A stretch of DNA of 64,000 nt from Trichobilharzia szidati (taxonomy: Eukaryota; Platyhelminthes; Trematoda; Strigeidida; Schistosomatidae). The notes under the pieces were generated by a model that did no database searches, was not told the DNA's origin, and worked only from the letters and a program-made list of their open reading frames with translations. The translations under genes and the position numbers were made by a program. Positions within the stretch are counted from its first letter, which is position 1. Each line of letters starts with the position of its first letter. The DNA lies in NCBI GenBank assembly GCA_944472155.2, contig OX235271.1, positions 95,927,256-95,991,255 on the forward strand. The letters run 5' to 3'. This document shows, piece by piece, positions 34,262 to 43,914 of the stretch.

Positions 34262-34930
34262 AATCAAGTGACTGATTGGTTTCAACGCAGAACTTTGCAC
34301 CAATGTGCAGCAGTTCGAGTTGCAACATTCCACTCCGTGTAGCACACAAAGCAAGAGAAGACAGTAAAGAGAGATAATAAACAGAAGTGTGAGGGAAAAA
34401 GAATAGTAATATGGAAGAACAGCAGATTTTTATTGGATATGATAAATCTGCGCCAGCCACTGAGAACGATTTTGAGCCATATCGCCAACTGTCCCCAGCC
34501 TTCATTGGTTTTTACTGTCCCGAGGACCCCAACCAGGAAGTCTACACTTTCCTACGTGGCTTAAAGTAACTGTTGTGGATTTCATTAACTGATGCCATGT
34601 TTTGGTTTGACCACCAGTGGCTCTTTTCCAACCTGATCCTATGTCAGTTAACATTGCTTGGCATGCGTAACACATTTCCTAACCATTTCAATCGGTGTAA
34701 CTTTACAGCCTCGTCTATTGATTTCCCCTCCTCACCTAGCACTCGACCGATGCCTAACCTCAATATTGCTCACCCTATTATACCACTTCACACGGGAGAT
34801 AGAACATAGGCACCTATGATCAAAGACAGCTAGCTGACCTTTCTATGTCTTCCACTCTCAATGGCCAGGTTTCACAGACATAAAGGAGGAGGGAGAGGAC
34901 TGCTGCGCAGTAAACACGCCCTTGATTTGA
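34262..34930 (-). mobile_element. RTE family B, 3' part, decayed
   Basis: Reverse-oriented C-terminal region and 3' UTR of family B. The text for ATGAAATCCACAACAG, the GGACATGTGTTACG-like block and the TGTGAAGTGGTATAATAGGG block align with 5530-5990. Many indels. The 5' end is truncated near 34930. Confidence 0.8.
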
Positions 34931-35711
34931 TGAAAAAACCACGTAGAATTATGAGCTTGACAAAATCACAACTGTATAAACAATATTACTAAATTATTTC
35001 ATGTTAAATGTTCTTGATAACTTCTCAAATACCATGTGGATTTTAATCGGCGTAATCAAAGTCGATCAGCTTCTTCTGTATGGCTCTTATATACATATGG
35101 AAATGGTGACGAAGCATCACCTAATAATAATAATAGCAGCCCTAATCTGGATGAAATGTTTACAGAATGTACAGAGTTTTCAGCGTAATTTATTGCATGA
35201 TATTTTCTCTTCATTCGGGATCTTCAAGTATATAATGGCAACCTATAGTATATCATTTGATGCATTGTTGTTCGATTTGAAGCATAGACTAATATTATCC
35301 CATGGTGTTTTCCCTTAACCTCAAGAGAATGCACACCGATAGTTTGAAAGTCAATCAAAAATGTTCATGAGTACATTTTGCCACTCAAAGACATAATTGA
35401 ATGGTTAAAATGATAACAAATAGAAGAATTATGATGCACTGTGTCGGATGGAAATTCAGGTAGCCCAGTGATTCAAGAAGGCCGCTACATATTGTACAAG
35501 CCAGTTTAAAAAACTACTAGATGAAGTGATTGACAGAATTGGGATATTTTTTTAAATGATTTTAGGTAAGAGTTTTGAGAAATAATGATTATTTCGAAGT
35601 CATCTACAAAATGCTTGTTTATGGATTGTGAGAGTGGAATCACTTAACCCGTTAACTTAAGTATCCATGGTAAGGATCAATGCCTGCCATACATACAGTT
35701 CAAACAAATAC
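34931..35711. other. MGAT5 intron sequence, no confirmed exon
   Basis: AT-rich. A minus-strand stretch at about 35034-35075 has both an acceptor-like and a donor-like site, but all frames compatible with the upstream exon hit stops. It is not called. Confidence 0.3.
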
Positions 35712-36330
35712 TAATATCATTATTATCCCATCGGTTTCCGAGTGGAACACGGGGTTTCAGAAGCACATTGCTATTTCACTGGCTTTAAGATTGCCAACAA
35801 GCTCCCATCTTCTCCTCATAAGATCACCCGCATGTCACTCTCAGACCTCCAACTAGACGTTTCTCATTCAGGTACCACTGGAAGGTCTGGTGCGTGATAT
35901 CACTCCACGTTCTCCTAAGTGTGTAACGACAGAAGACAAGGGCTAGGCAACAGATCGTTTATTGAGAAAATCAAGAGATATTTATAGATTTTTATGTACA
36001 TTATTATTCGTTATTATTAGCAGAGAAACATCGTCTTCTGATTGGTTGTTTTCTCGCTGAAAGTTATTCTGTCATCTCTTTGTGGCCATTTCTTTGAAGG
36101 TCAGACCATATGTCTGCGAATCGTATCCGCCCACGCAAAGTCTGCTGTGATTGGTTGTTGAGTTAGCCTTTGTTCTTGTTCTTTTCTCATGACCAAGATT
36201 TGGGAAGTAAACATTGACGTAAATTGCTGTCTACCAATTTTGGCTAGCAGACACCTCTCACCACAAGTGTGTATGTCCAGCTAACCCCCATTTTTTCATA
36301 CATCTGATACATAACTTAGATTAAAATACC
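35712..36330 (-). mobile_element. RTE family A fragment split by a solo LTR
   Basis: 35712-35917 and 36266-36330 are two halves of one RTE 3' fragment. The join across the inserted LTR (TCCTAAGTG then TGTATGTCC) restores the RTE text seen at 7930-7945. Confidence 0.7.
35922..36265 (-). mobile_element. Solo LTR (copy 1), 344 bp, 4-bp target duplication
   Basis: It starts TGTAACGACAGAAGACAAG and ends CTCTCACCACA. The flanks are AGTG at 35918-35921 and 36266-36269. The ends are TG...CA as in LTRs. Read on the minus strand it carries two CCAATCA boxes, and near its 3' end AATAAACGATCTGTTGCC with a polyadenylation-like signal, which sets the orientation. Copies at 38593-38934 and 43393-43741. No internal region is present. 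Confidence 0.88.
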
Positions 36331-37004
36331 CTTCATTAATAATGAGAGCTAATTGGACAGACAAAGCGAATTTAATAGACCACAAACTGTTGGTCAGTTT
36401 TGGTTAACACGACAGACAAAAAATAAAGAAAAACAGTGTTTGTAAACCTGTGTAAAAATTCACCTCGATCTTCGAAAGACATTCAGGAAATAACGGTAAA
36501 TCGTGTACAATACACTTTTCTTGCACACCACGAAGTAGAGCTAAAAGAGAATAAAAAGGATAAAAAGTTAGTCGAAGTTATCATGCATAAAGAAAACACC
36601 TTAGTTTTATCTAAATCTGATAAAACGAAGCATTGAGAATCGGAAGTGAAAAGGTAAGTTGCATCAAAAAATGAGCTATTAAAGTTAATTCTTGTGGATA
36701 GGAAATCCTAAATAAAGAAGTCACTTAAACCATCAGTTACCTAATTTATTTATTCTTTTTACTCTAGTACGCAAATCTGCAGATCTGTCATCTAGCTAGA
36801 ACAACGTTGAATGTTAGAATTCAATGGCAAAGGGTGAGTAAAATATCGTCATAAATACAGGAAAACCATATGGCGAATCCAACATGTTCAGTTCATTTTT
36901 ATATCTAGATATCTTAACTTCATCTTACATCAAATAAGATAGTCTTTCAAGGAAGACAGTGGTTCTGCACAGGTAGTACTATCACGTATTATTTGGTATT
37001 ATTA
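36331..37004. other. MGAT5 intron sequence, no recognised feature
   Basis: AT-rich. A plus frame at 36436-36636 is lysine-rich and probably fortuitous. Confidence 0.35.
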
Positions 37005-37905
37005 TTCCCTTGGGTTCCGAGTGGAGTATAGGGCTTCAACAGCACATCTCCACTTTCTTCTATTTTCTGCCATCCCCTTCAGCTTAATCCACGATTGACC
37101 ATAATCCCTCGTCTCCTCCTCACACGATCTCCTCCATGTCACCCCTGCACCGACGACCCACTCGTCGCTTCCCATTTGGATTCCACTCGAGCAATGGCTT
37201 GGCGCGCGATGTCATTCGACGGTTTCCTCAGTGTATGCCTGATCCATCTCCATTTTCTCCTACATAGTTGTTGGTTGGTTTGTTCCCACAGTTTCTTGTT
37301 ACTTATTCTTTCTGACTGGCCATTTGATCTTCAGTATGGAGTCAGCGAAGGCAGCTGTTGATGAAAGTCTGCAACCTGTTGGAAATCCTTTTCGTGACAC
37401 GTTGGCCAAGTTTCTGACCCGTATAGAAGGATCGACTTGGCATTGGTGTTGAAAATACGAATCGTGTTCCTTATGCTGAGTGTAGATTTCCAAACTGGTT
37501 TCAGGTTGATGAAGGCGTATCTTACCTTTCCAATTCTGACTGAATTTGACATCTCCATCCCTTCCACCTGTAGTTGAAACGATGCTTCCTAAATAAGTGA
37601 AGGAAGCAACCTCTGTTAAATCTCTCCCGTTGATGGAGATTGGTGCTGGTTGTTGTTGTTGTTGCTGCTGTTCGTTGGTTATCATCATCACCTCTGTTTT
37701 CTTTATGTTCAGCTGAAGTCCTGTCTTCGCTGCTTCTTCAGACAGCTTGTTGGTTTTCGCCTGTAAGTCTTCGAGTTTTTGTGACACTAGACATACATCA
37801 TCTGCGAAATCCAAACCTTCTAGAGTCTTCTTATCGGTCATCCGGTGTATTTCTGACTGCTCGTTCCCCACAATCTGACGCATAATCCAGTCACCGGTCA
37901 CTATT
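37005..37905 (-). mobile_element. RTE family A, RT core to 3' end
   Basis: The minus frame 37299-38015 contains DKKTLEGLDFADDVCLVSQK (the FADD catalytic motif of RT), a polyglutamine run of seven encoded by a TTG repeat, and GRDLTEVASFTYLGSIVSTT. A shifted frame continues the C-terminal region, and the 3' end with GGGTTCC.AGTGGA and AATAATAA is at about 37005. 5'-truncated before the FADD motif's upstream domains. The frame runs into adjacent SINE sequence at its upstream end. Confidence 0.88.
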
Positions 37906-38035
37906 GAGGTCAGGGTTCGATTCCCAGCAAACGCACTCCTAAACCTCCTGCAGTCGGAAGTAAGCCTGGAAAAAAAGGTTTGACGTGAGGCTAGTAACCT
38001 ATCCTCGTGAAACACAACACCATCTCTCTAGTGAA
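37906..38035 (+). mobile_element. Diverged family C SINE fragment (C5)
   Basis: The B-box-like GGTTCGATTCCC is followed by AAACGCACTCCT, CTAGTAACC and TATCC blocks, in the order seen in the SINE at 41446-41683. Head and tail are missing. Confidence 0.55.
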
Positions 38036-38186
38036 CACAAAGTTTGCGAAAAACGTATTTCACTTAAATGCACTAATTACTAAACAAAATATGCTGAAAA
38101 TCTCATCTATGCCCTATAGAAATAATCAATAAAAAGAAACAGAGTATTTACACATTTATTCACTTTTTCCAAAAAAACATACATAC

Positions 38187-38396
38187 CTAAGTGATCAACT
38201 GTCTTATTGAATGCTTCATTGCTACGCATTTTTAAAGTACGTAAAGTATGCGAAGCAACAGATTGAGGGTTGAGATTCTCGGGACTTTCTTTTATAATCT
38301 TAATAGATGTGTCTGTTTGATTGGAAAGTTTTGATTCTATTAGGTCAATACGACGTAATAAATCATCGAGAATAACAGCCAGAGTCTTCTTAAGAT
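38187..38396 (-). CDS. MGAT5: MGAT5 exon: stem region
   Basis: A 210-nt exon entered in phase 1 and left in phase 1. The acceptor is AATAAATTTTTAG and the donor GTATGT. With the last base of the 46704-46803 exon it encodes DLKKTLAVILDDLLRRIDLI and ESKLSNQTDTSIK, running to FNKTVDHL. DLKKTLAV.LD..L.RI..LESK is the hallmark of the MGAT5 stem in animals. Sequons NQT and NKT are present. This is the strongest evidence for the gene. Confidence 0.92.
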
Positions 38397-38592
38397 CTAA
38401 AAATTTATTAAACGTATAGACAGATAGACAGAATGAGAAGGGTTTTAAAAAAAAATTAATTTTGATAAATCGTTAACAACAAAAAAAAACACCTATGAGC
38501 ATTCTGATGAACACTGCGCAATGTGGTTAGAGAAGGGAACAGTCATTTATATATTTCATAATCAAATGAACATGTAGTAATTAAGGTAGTAC

Positions 38593-38934
38593 TGTGGTGA
38601 GAGCTGGCTGCTAGCCAAAATTGGTAGACAGTAATTTACGTCAATGTTTACGTCCCCAATGTTGGTCATGAGAAAAATAAGAACAGAGACTGACTCAACA
38701 ACCAATCACAGCAGACTTTGCGTGGGCGGATACGATTCGCAGACATATGGTCTGACCTTCAAAGAAATGGCCACAAAGAGATGACAGAATAACTTTCAGC
38801 GAGAAAACAACCAATCAGAAGACTGTGTTTGTTTGCTTACAATAATCTGTAATAACGTACATGAAAACCTGTAAATATCTGTTGATTTCCTAAATAAACG
38901 ATCTGTTGCCTGGCCCTTGTCTTCTGTTGTTACA
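38593..38934 (+). mobile_element. Solo LTR (copy 3), 342 bp, 4-bp target duplication
   Basis: It starts TGTGGTGAGAGCTGG and ends CTTCTGTTGTTACA. It is flanked by GTAC at 38589-38592 and 38935-38938. CCAATCAC and CCAATCAG boxes and an AATAAA near the 3' end are in this orientation. It is the inverse of the other two copies. Confidence 0.88.
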
Positions 38935-39364
38935 GTACCACTGTCAGTGGGATAAAGTTTCAAGGTCAGATATGCACAAAGAACTGTATACGCTGTACGA
39001 AGCGTATCCATTTATCTATTTACATTTAATAGCGACATTTTTGTTTTAATAGCCTCATACTAGCCATACTCATTTACCGAATTCATTATCGCAGTAAAAA
39101 ATAAGTAATGCATATGTATAATAAGAATTTATACGCAGTAAATTGTGTGTAATGTCTTCAGTGAGAATCTTGAATAGCGGAGTGATGGATTAAGTTGGAA
39201 AGAGAAGTAATGAAAGATCCTTGTGAAATAAATAATATACGAAGCATAGAGTGAAGATAAATGAAGCAGAATACGCATAACTTTAACAAATTGAAATTCC
39301 AATGTAAGGTTTTCGTATTTTGCTACTATAGGTGTACATCGATGGTTCAAGGATAGAATGCTTT
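38935..39364. other. MGAT5 intron sequence, no recognised feature
   Basis: AT-rich and unassigned. Confidence 0.35.
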
Positions 39365-39560
39365 TCAGTCATGCAAGTGGTCCTGTCTAAGGTTCGATTC
39401 CCGGACGACTCACTACTAAGTCTTGCCTAGTTTACTAGCCCATAGTAATGCAGGAGGAGAAGAAAGGTTGGAGGTGAGACCAGATACCTCACCGTTACTG
39501 AGACTTCAAAGCTCAAATTCGAAGCTGTGTGTTCCACTCGGAAGGCAAAGGAATGGGAAA
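39365..39560 (+). mobile_element. Diverged family C-like SINE (C6)
   Basis: It has GGTTCGATTCCCGG (B-box), AGAAGAAAGGTTGGAGGTGA in the body and TGTGTTCCACTCGGAAGGCA at the 3' end, paralleling family C. It is strongly diverged, so it is an older subfamily. Confidence 0.55.
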
Positions 39561-39574
39561 AATAAGTGCAAATC

Positions 39575-39985
39575 TGATGATATTAGATAGTTGGAAGCAA
39601 TCGGCAGGAAGCCACACCTGAGCTAGGTTTCGTGCTACTTGGCACTCATCAGCAAGGCGTATCTGCAACCTTGAAGGAACTCATGTCCATCCTGAGATTC
39701 GAACCCGCGTCACCCAGTGAGTACTGCAGTCAGAGGTGTTACCACTGAGCTATTCGGGCTCGCGATTGGCCTCCTGTAGGACTGTAGTGGGTATTTTGAT
39801 TGAACACTAGTAACTAGTGTGACGTGTCTAGTCCTTTCTTTGGTGCAGACTATCAGTCAGGTTTTGCAATGTGGCCACCATTCTAGGTAGCTCGCCATCA
39901 CGGTGCACATTGATTTGATGATATTAGATAGTTGGAGGCAATCGGCAGGAAGCCTTGGACCTAGGTTTCGTGCTAGTTGGCTACC
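39575..39985 (-). mobile_element. Family A hammerhead repeats in tandem (A4 complete, A5 partial)
   Basis: Unit A4 spans 39575-39790, with A-box at 39741-39752, B-box at 39696-39706 and the ribozyme at 39613-39658. A second unit in the same orientation covers 39800-39985. Shared landmarks (ATCGGCAGGAAGCC at 39600 and 39941) are 341 bp apart. A5 is cut within its ribozyme stem II at about 39979, where it meets an inverted tail. A dimer of hammerhead units is the arrangement expected of retrozymes. Confidence 0.8.
39613..39658 (-). ncRNA. Hammerhead ribozyme core in A4
   Basis: The minus strand reads ACGCCTTG, CTGATGA, GTGC-CAAGTA-GCAC, GAAAC, CTAGCTCAGG. The core is fully conserved, stem II is perfect and the stem I 5' strand is the family consensus GCCTTG. 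The neighbouring unit (39941-39975) supplies the better 3' side: GAAACCTAGGTCCAAGGC, with a palindromic helix III ACCT/AGGT, GTC, and CAAGGC pairing GCCTTG. Confidence 0.72.
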
Positions 39986-40076
39986 TAGAATGGTGGCCAC
40001 ATTGCAAATACCTGACTGATAGAATTCAGTCTGCACCAAAAAAAGTGACTAGACACGTCACACTAGTTACTAGTGT
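39805..40076. repeat. Inverted repeat of family A tails
   Basis: Left arm about 39805-39898 (ACTAGTAACTAGTGTGACG ... GGCCACCATTCTAGGTAGC) and right arm about 39979-40076 are reverse complements, with the A5 remnant between them. Confidence 0.8.
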
Positions 40077-40329
40077 CCAATGAAAATAACTGCAAATCGT
40101 TCTGACAAATAAATAGTTCTGCCATTACAACAAGTGAAGTTGATCAGTTGCTCCAAGACAACAGAGATTACCATCACATAGCAGAGTATAATAATTGAAT
40201 AAAAGCAGTAAACCTTCATCGGATCTACTATCAAGAACCCGAAGTCACCTTATGATTTTGAACATTTCATCAATCGAGTATCCGATTTATCCTTAGACAT
40301 AAACTATTTTGTTTTGAAGTATTGATTTT

Positions 40330-40732
40330 ATAGGGATTTTTGTTTTGATTTGATGGAGGATTTCATAATGAGCTGACATCAGTTAAAGAACCTGGGAGTA
40401 CTGGACAGTTGTTTCGTCCTAGCTCTACGGGACTTCATCGGTACTCATCCACCAGGATTCGAACCAAGGACCTTCTGGTTACAAGGCGACCTCGTAGACC
40501 ACTGAGCCACTGGGACCCGATCCAATGGTTCTTGAATTCTAACTTCTGCCAATTCACGACATAGCGCGACCATTTCGCAATATCTTCTTCTATGAGTTAA
40601 GGCCTCATCTTCGAACTGCTGTACCCTACTGGTCACGGCTTCCCACTAGAACCCCAGGTTAACTGCCTGAATAGGGCCAGTCACTAGTGAGCATCAGATT
40701 AATTTTCAAGCATTGGTTTTGTAGGGATTTTT
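40330..40732 (-). mobile_element. Family B hammerhead repeat, full unit with start of a second (B5)
   Basis: On the minus strand it has the 5' part TTCTAGTGGGAAGCCGTGACC, the head CCCAGTGGCTCAGTGGTC (A-box), the B-box GGTTCGAATCC, and the ribozyme-like GAGTACCGATGAAGTCCC, GTAGAGCT, AGGACGAAACAACTGTCC, followed by AGTACTCCC. Stem II is GTCCC/GGAC; the core has C in place of T (CCGATGA). Landmark TAGGGATTTTTGTTTTGAT occurs at 40331 and 40732, 401 bp apart, so two units were joined in tandem. Confidence 0.78.
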
Positions 40733-41114
40733 GTTTTGATTGTATGGAGGATTTTGTTTTGCATAATTTTGTACTGTGATTCTTCTTTGTTTTGTCTTCA
40801 TTAATACTACTACATGAACTTAGTTTTCATTCCATTTTTTATTAGAATATTGTGTTATTGTTTTTTTTTAAACAAAAATTTGTTGTATTCATCCAACATA
40901 CAAGACAAAACATGTTCTAAACTATTATTTCTTCTTCAAATTTAGTACATTAGCTGCAATGACAAAAAACTCGTGATTAGCCTAATGATACAACATTAAA
41001 TCATAACCCATTCCTTCTCCACAAATAGACAACATAATTTCCGTGTAAAAAAAATTAAGTATTTTAATACAACTTCCAAATTTGTTGAAATTGTTTAAAT
41101 GAACTGTGCCTGAA
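40733..41114. other. MGAT5 intron sequence, no recognised feature
   Basis: AT-rich and unassigned apart from the first bases of the second family B unit (to about 40760). Confidence 0.35.
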
Positions 41115-41300
41115 TTAATGTCAGGCGGCTGAATGCAATCGGAGAGAAACCATGGACCTAGACTTCAGGGTGTGTCTGAAATTGATGTCCCCTCGGGCCA
41201 TTCGAACCCACGTCACCCAGTGCTGTATGCTGAGGCATTTCCATCGAGCTATTCGGGGACACGACCAACTTTCAGTAGGACCATATATCAAAACTTGACT
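41115..41300 (-). mobile_element. Family A-related repeat lacking the ribozyme (A6)
   Basis: On the minus strand it has the head GTGTCCCCGAATAGCTCGATGG and the B-box GGGTTCGAATGG, then the body, then GTCTAGGTCCATGGTTTCTC, with the CTGATGA to GAAA core deleted. The adjacent 41305-41365 is a family A-like tail in plus orientation. Confidence 0.6.
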
Positions 41301-41445
41301 GACAAAACTGAGTCTGCACTGATACCGAGGACTGGACACATGACATTGGTTACACCCTAGTAACCAATCAATGTATGAATGGTGCCTATTAGTTATTTAG
41401 ATCTCAGTTACTTGTAACAGATTTATCATGTGCCAGCCTAAGAAT

Positions 41446-41683
41446 CGTGCGTCGGTGGCACAGGGGTTAGGACGCTCGCCAACCATGCACATGGTCCAGG
41501 GTTCGATCCCCGGCCGCTGAACGCACTCCTTCACCTCGCTAAGCCAGAAATAGAAGCTGGTAAAGAGGATAGGTTGGGCATGAAGCTAGCAACCCCATCC
41601 TGTAAAAATAAACACTGCTACAGAAACTTTAGGCCTCTAGCTTGAAGCCCTATGTTCCACTGGGAACGTGAAGGAATAAACAA
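41446..41683 (+). mobile_element. tRNA-derived SINE, family C, with 11-bp target duplication (C3)
   Basis: It is flanked by AGCCTAAGAAT at 41435-41445 and 41684-41694. The head GTGCGTCGGTGGCACAGGGG contains the A-box, and GGGTTCGATCCCCGG is an intact B-box. The 3' end at 41644-41667 (GAAGCCCTATGTTCCACTGG) is shared with RTE family A. It is the best preserved family C copy. Confidence 0.93.
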
Positions 41684-41804
41684 AGCCTAAGAATAACACT
41701 TCACTTCATGAGTGTAAGGGCTCATGACACTATTCAGTTGCCTTAATTGAAGTAGGTATCCTACTGAAAGGCTAATTATTGTGTTTCCAAGTTTTAGTTT
41801 TTAG

Positions 41805-42185
41805 GGATTTGATTAGTTCCCAATTTGATCACAGATTGATATTAGTTCGAGCACGATAGAAACTCAGGGAGTACTGGACAGCTGTTTAGTTCTAGTGACT
41901 GACTAAAGGACAATGTTTCCTGAAGTTCTAGTGAGAATTCATAACCAAAGAGATTCACCAAGTTGGACGTAACAACGTACTCACTGACAACCATTGGCTA
42001 GAGGTAGCGCCACATATCGCGAATTGGCAGCTCATCTCATAACCTGAAGGCCCTGGGTTCGATCCCCGGCGACTTCGTCGGTGCATGCTGATAAAGAGTC
42101 CCAAGCAAGGACGAAACGGTTGTCCAGTACTCCCTGGTTTTCAACAGTTCTCTAACCGATAACAATCTATGATCAAACTTAATTA
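41805..42185 (+). mobile_element. Family B hammerhead repeat (B6), preceded by an inverted tail
   Basis: 41805-41900 is a family B tail in minus orientation. 41930-42185 is a complete unit in plus orientation. The B-box is GGGTTCGATCCCCGG (42056-42070). The ribozyme-like ATGCTGATAAAGAGTCCC, AAGCA, AGGACGAAACGG and TTGTCC follow at 42088-42124. Then come the CAGTACTCCCTGG and AACCGATAACAATCTATGAT tail. CTGATAA deviates from CTGATGA at one core base. Confidence 0.75.
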
Positions 42186-42800
42186 TTACGTGATATACTG
42201 ATTGCATAATTTCATAGGCGGAAACTTCTTTGGTTGCTAGCTAGACAACACTTAGTAATGTAATTAAGAATGATATCACGATTACTACGATAATTTCGAC
42301 CGATAACTTACAAGTAATAAGCAGAAGCAGACAGAATTGGAAATATGTAAAAAAATAATAATACATATATATGAACAAGAGATGGAATTAACCCGACATT
42401 CAAAGGATCAATAAGAGATACTTGCTTATCAGTAAAAAAGAATACAAGCATATTAGAAATGACAGCTATATGGAAAATGCAAATGACTTTGATACATGTG
42501 GTAGACAATCTCAGCAAATAGATAACAACAGAAACTGAACTAAGGTACAATTTAAATCAAGTACAAAAGGCAAATGAATCCTTAAAAATTCATAAAAGAT
42601 ACAGAATAGTGGTAAGATGTATGCATTTTTGCAAATTAGCATTAATGTCTCTTCAACATTCACCAATGAATTATCAAACAAAAAGTTGTCAGATGTAACC
42701 ATGGAGAGATATGACATTTACGGTGGTCGAATGTTCTATAAATTGAATGGAATCGATTCAACGACATCAGATAGCTTAACAGTAGTTTATACTTTATGCC
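42186..42800. other. MGAT5 intron sequence, no recognised feature
   Basis: AT-rich. Opposed short frames at 42308-42865 appear fortuitous. Confidence 0.35.
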
Positions 42801-43030
42801 TTTTTTTTCTTCACGTTCCCCAGTGGAACATACGGCTTCAAGCTAGTGGCTTGAAGTTTCTGTAGCAGTGTTTATTGTCCAGGATGGTGTCGCTAGCCTC
42901 ATGCCCAACCTTTCCTCTTCACCAGCATTATTTCTGGCTTAGCGAAGTAAAGGAGTGCGTAGGCCGGGGATCAAACCCCGGACCTTGTGCATGGTTGGTG
43001 AACGTCCTAACCACTATGCCACTGACGCAC
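42801..43030 (-). mobile_element. tRNA-derived SINE, family C (C4)
   Basis: On the minus strand GTGCGTCAGTGGCATAGTGG is the head, GGGGTTTGATCCCCGG a B-box with one change, and TGTTCCACTGGGGAACGTG the 3' end with an A-rich tail. TTTATGCC on both sides (42793-42800 and 43040-43047) suggests a short, eroded target duplication. Confidence 0.85.
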
Positions 43031-43392
43031 TTACAATAATTTATGCCTTGCTTGAGATAAAACGATTTTAAACGTTTTCGGTTGGCATAGACTGATGAAT
43101 GTTTTCAGTACAGGTTATGAAAGGTTGATATTCGGAATTTGAAATTTTATTGACAGAGTTTCGATATCAATCTAGACATCAGTTTCAATTGCCCACAAAG
43201 AGGAGGCAAATGACTGACTAGTGAACTAATGTGGAAGTTTGCATAGATGGGCATCAAATTAAATTATCACTACACACGAAAAAAGCTCACAAAAGGGAAC
43301 AGAAATTTAATGAAACTACACAATAGGCAAAACGTTGTTTGGGAGAAAGGATAGTTTTGAGAAGAGTAGCCAAGATGTTCCGAATGTGAATG
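43031..43392. other. MGAT5 intron sequence, no recognised feature
   Basis: AT-rich and unassigned. Confidence 0.35.
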
Positions 43393-43741
43393 TGTAACGA
43401 CAGAAGACAAGAGTCAGGCAACAGATCGTTTATTGGGAAAATCAAGAGATATTAATAGATTTTTATGTACATTATTATTCGTTATTGTTAGCAGAGAAGC
43501 AACGTCTTCTGATTGGTTTTCCTTGGTGAAGATTATTCTGTACTGCTTGTGACCTTTGCTTACAAAGTTATCTATATATCTGCGAATCGTATTTGCACAC
43601 GCTAAGTCTGCTGTGATTGGTTGTTGAGTTCCTCAAGGTTAGGCTTTGTTCTTGTTTTTTTTCTCATGACCCCGATTCGGGATGTAAACACTGACGTCAA
43701 TTGTTATCTACAATTTTGTCTTGCAGACAGCTCTCACCACA
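43393..43741 (-). mobile_element. Solo LTR (copy 2), 349 bp, 4-bp target duplication
   Basis: Same ends as copy 1 (TGTAACGACAGAAGACAAG ... CTCTCACCACA). It is flanked by AATG at 43389-43392 and 43742-43745. Confidence 0.88.
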
Positions 43742-43914
43742 AATGAGAATAGCGAACAAGTTTCCATCATTGTGAACTGTTTTGAGCGGTATCATTTAAG
43801 CAACCGGAAAACCTACCATAACCGGGCAACCTATACCACTTCATGGGGCTGAAGACTAGCAGTCATAACTTTATGGACTTTTCTTTTTTTCATACGATCA
43901 GTCCTAAACCTTTT

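Noticed and set aside
35034..35075. The missing MGAT5 exon between 38187 and 34136
   Set aside because: Splice-like borders are present, but every frame compatible with the upstream exon has a stop and no family residues.
41446..41520. tRNA gene
   Set aside because: The A- and B-boxes look tRNA-like, but the cloverleaf is not complete and the unit continues into a SINE body with target duplications. The same holds for the family A and B heads.
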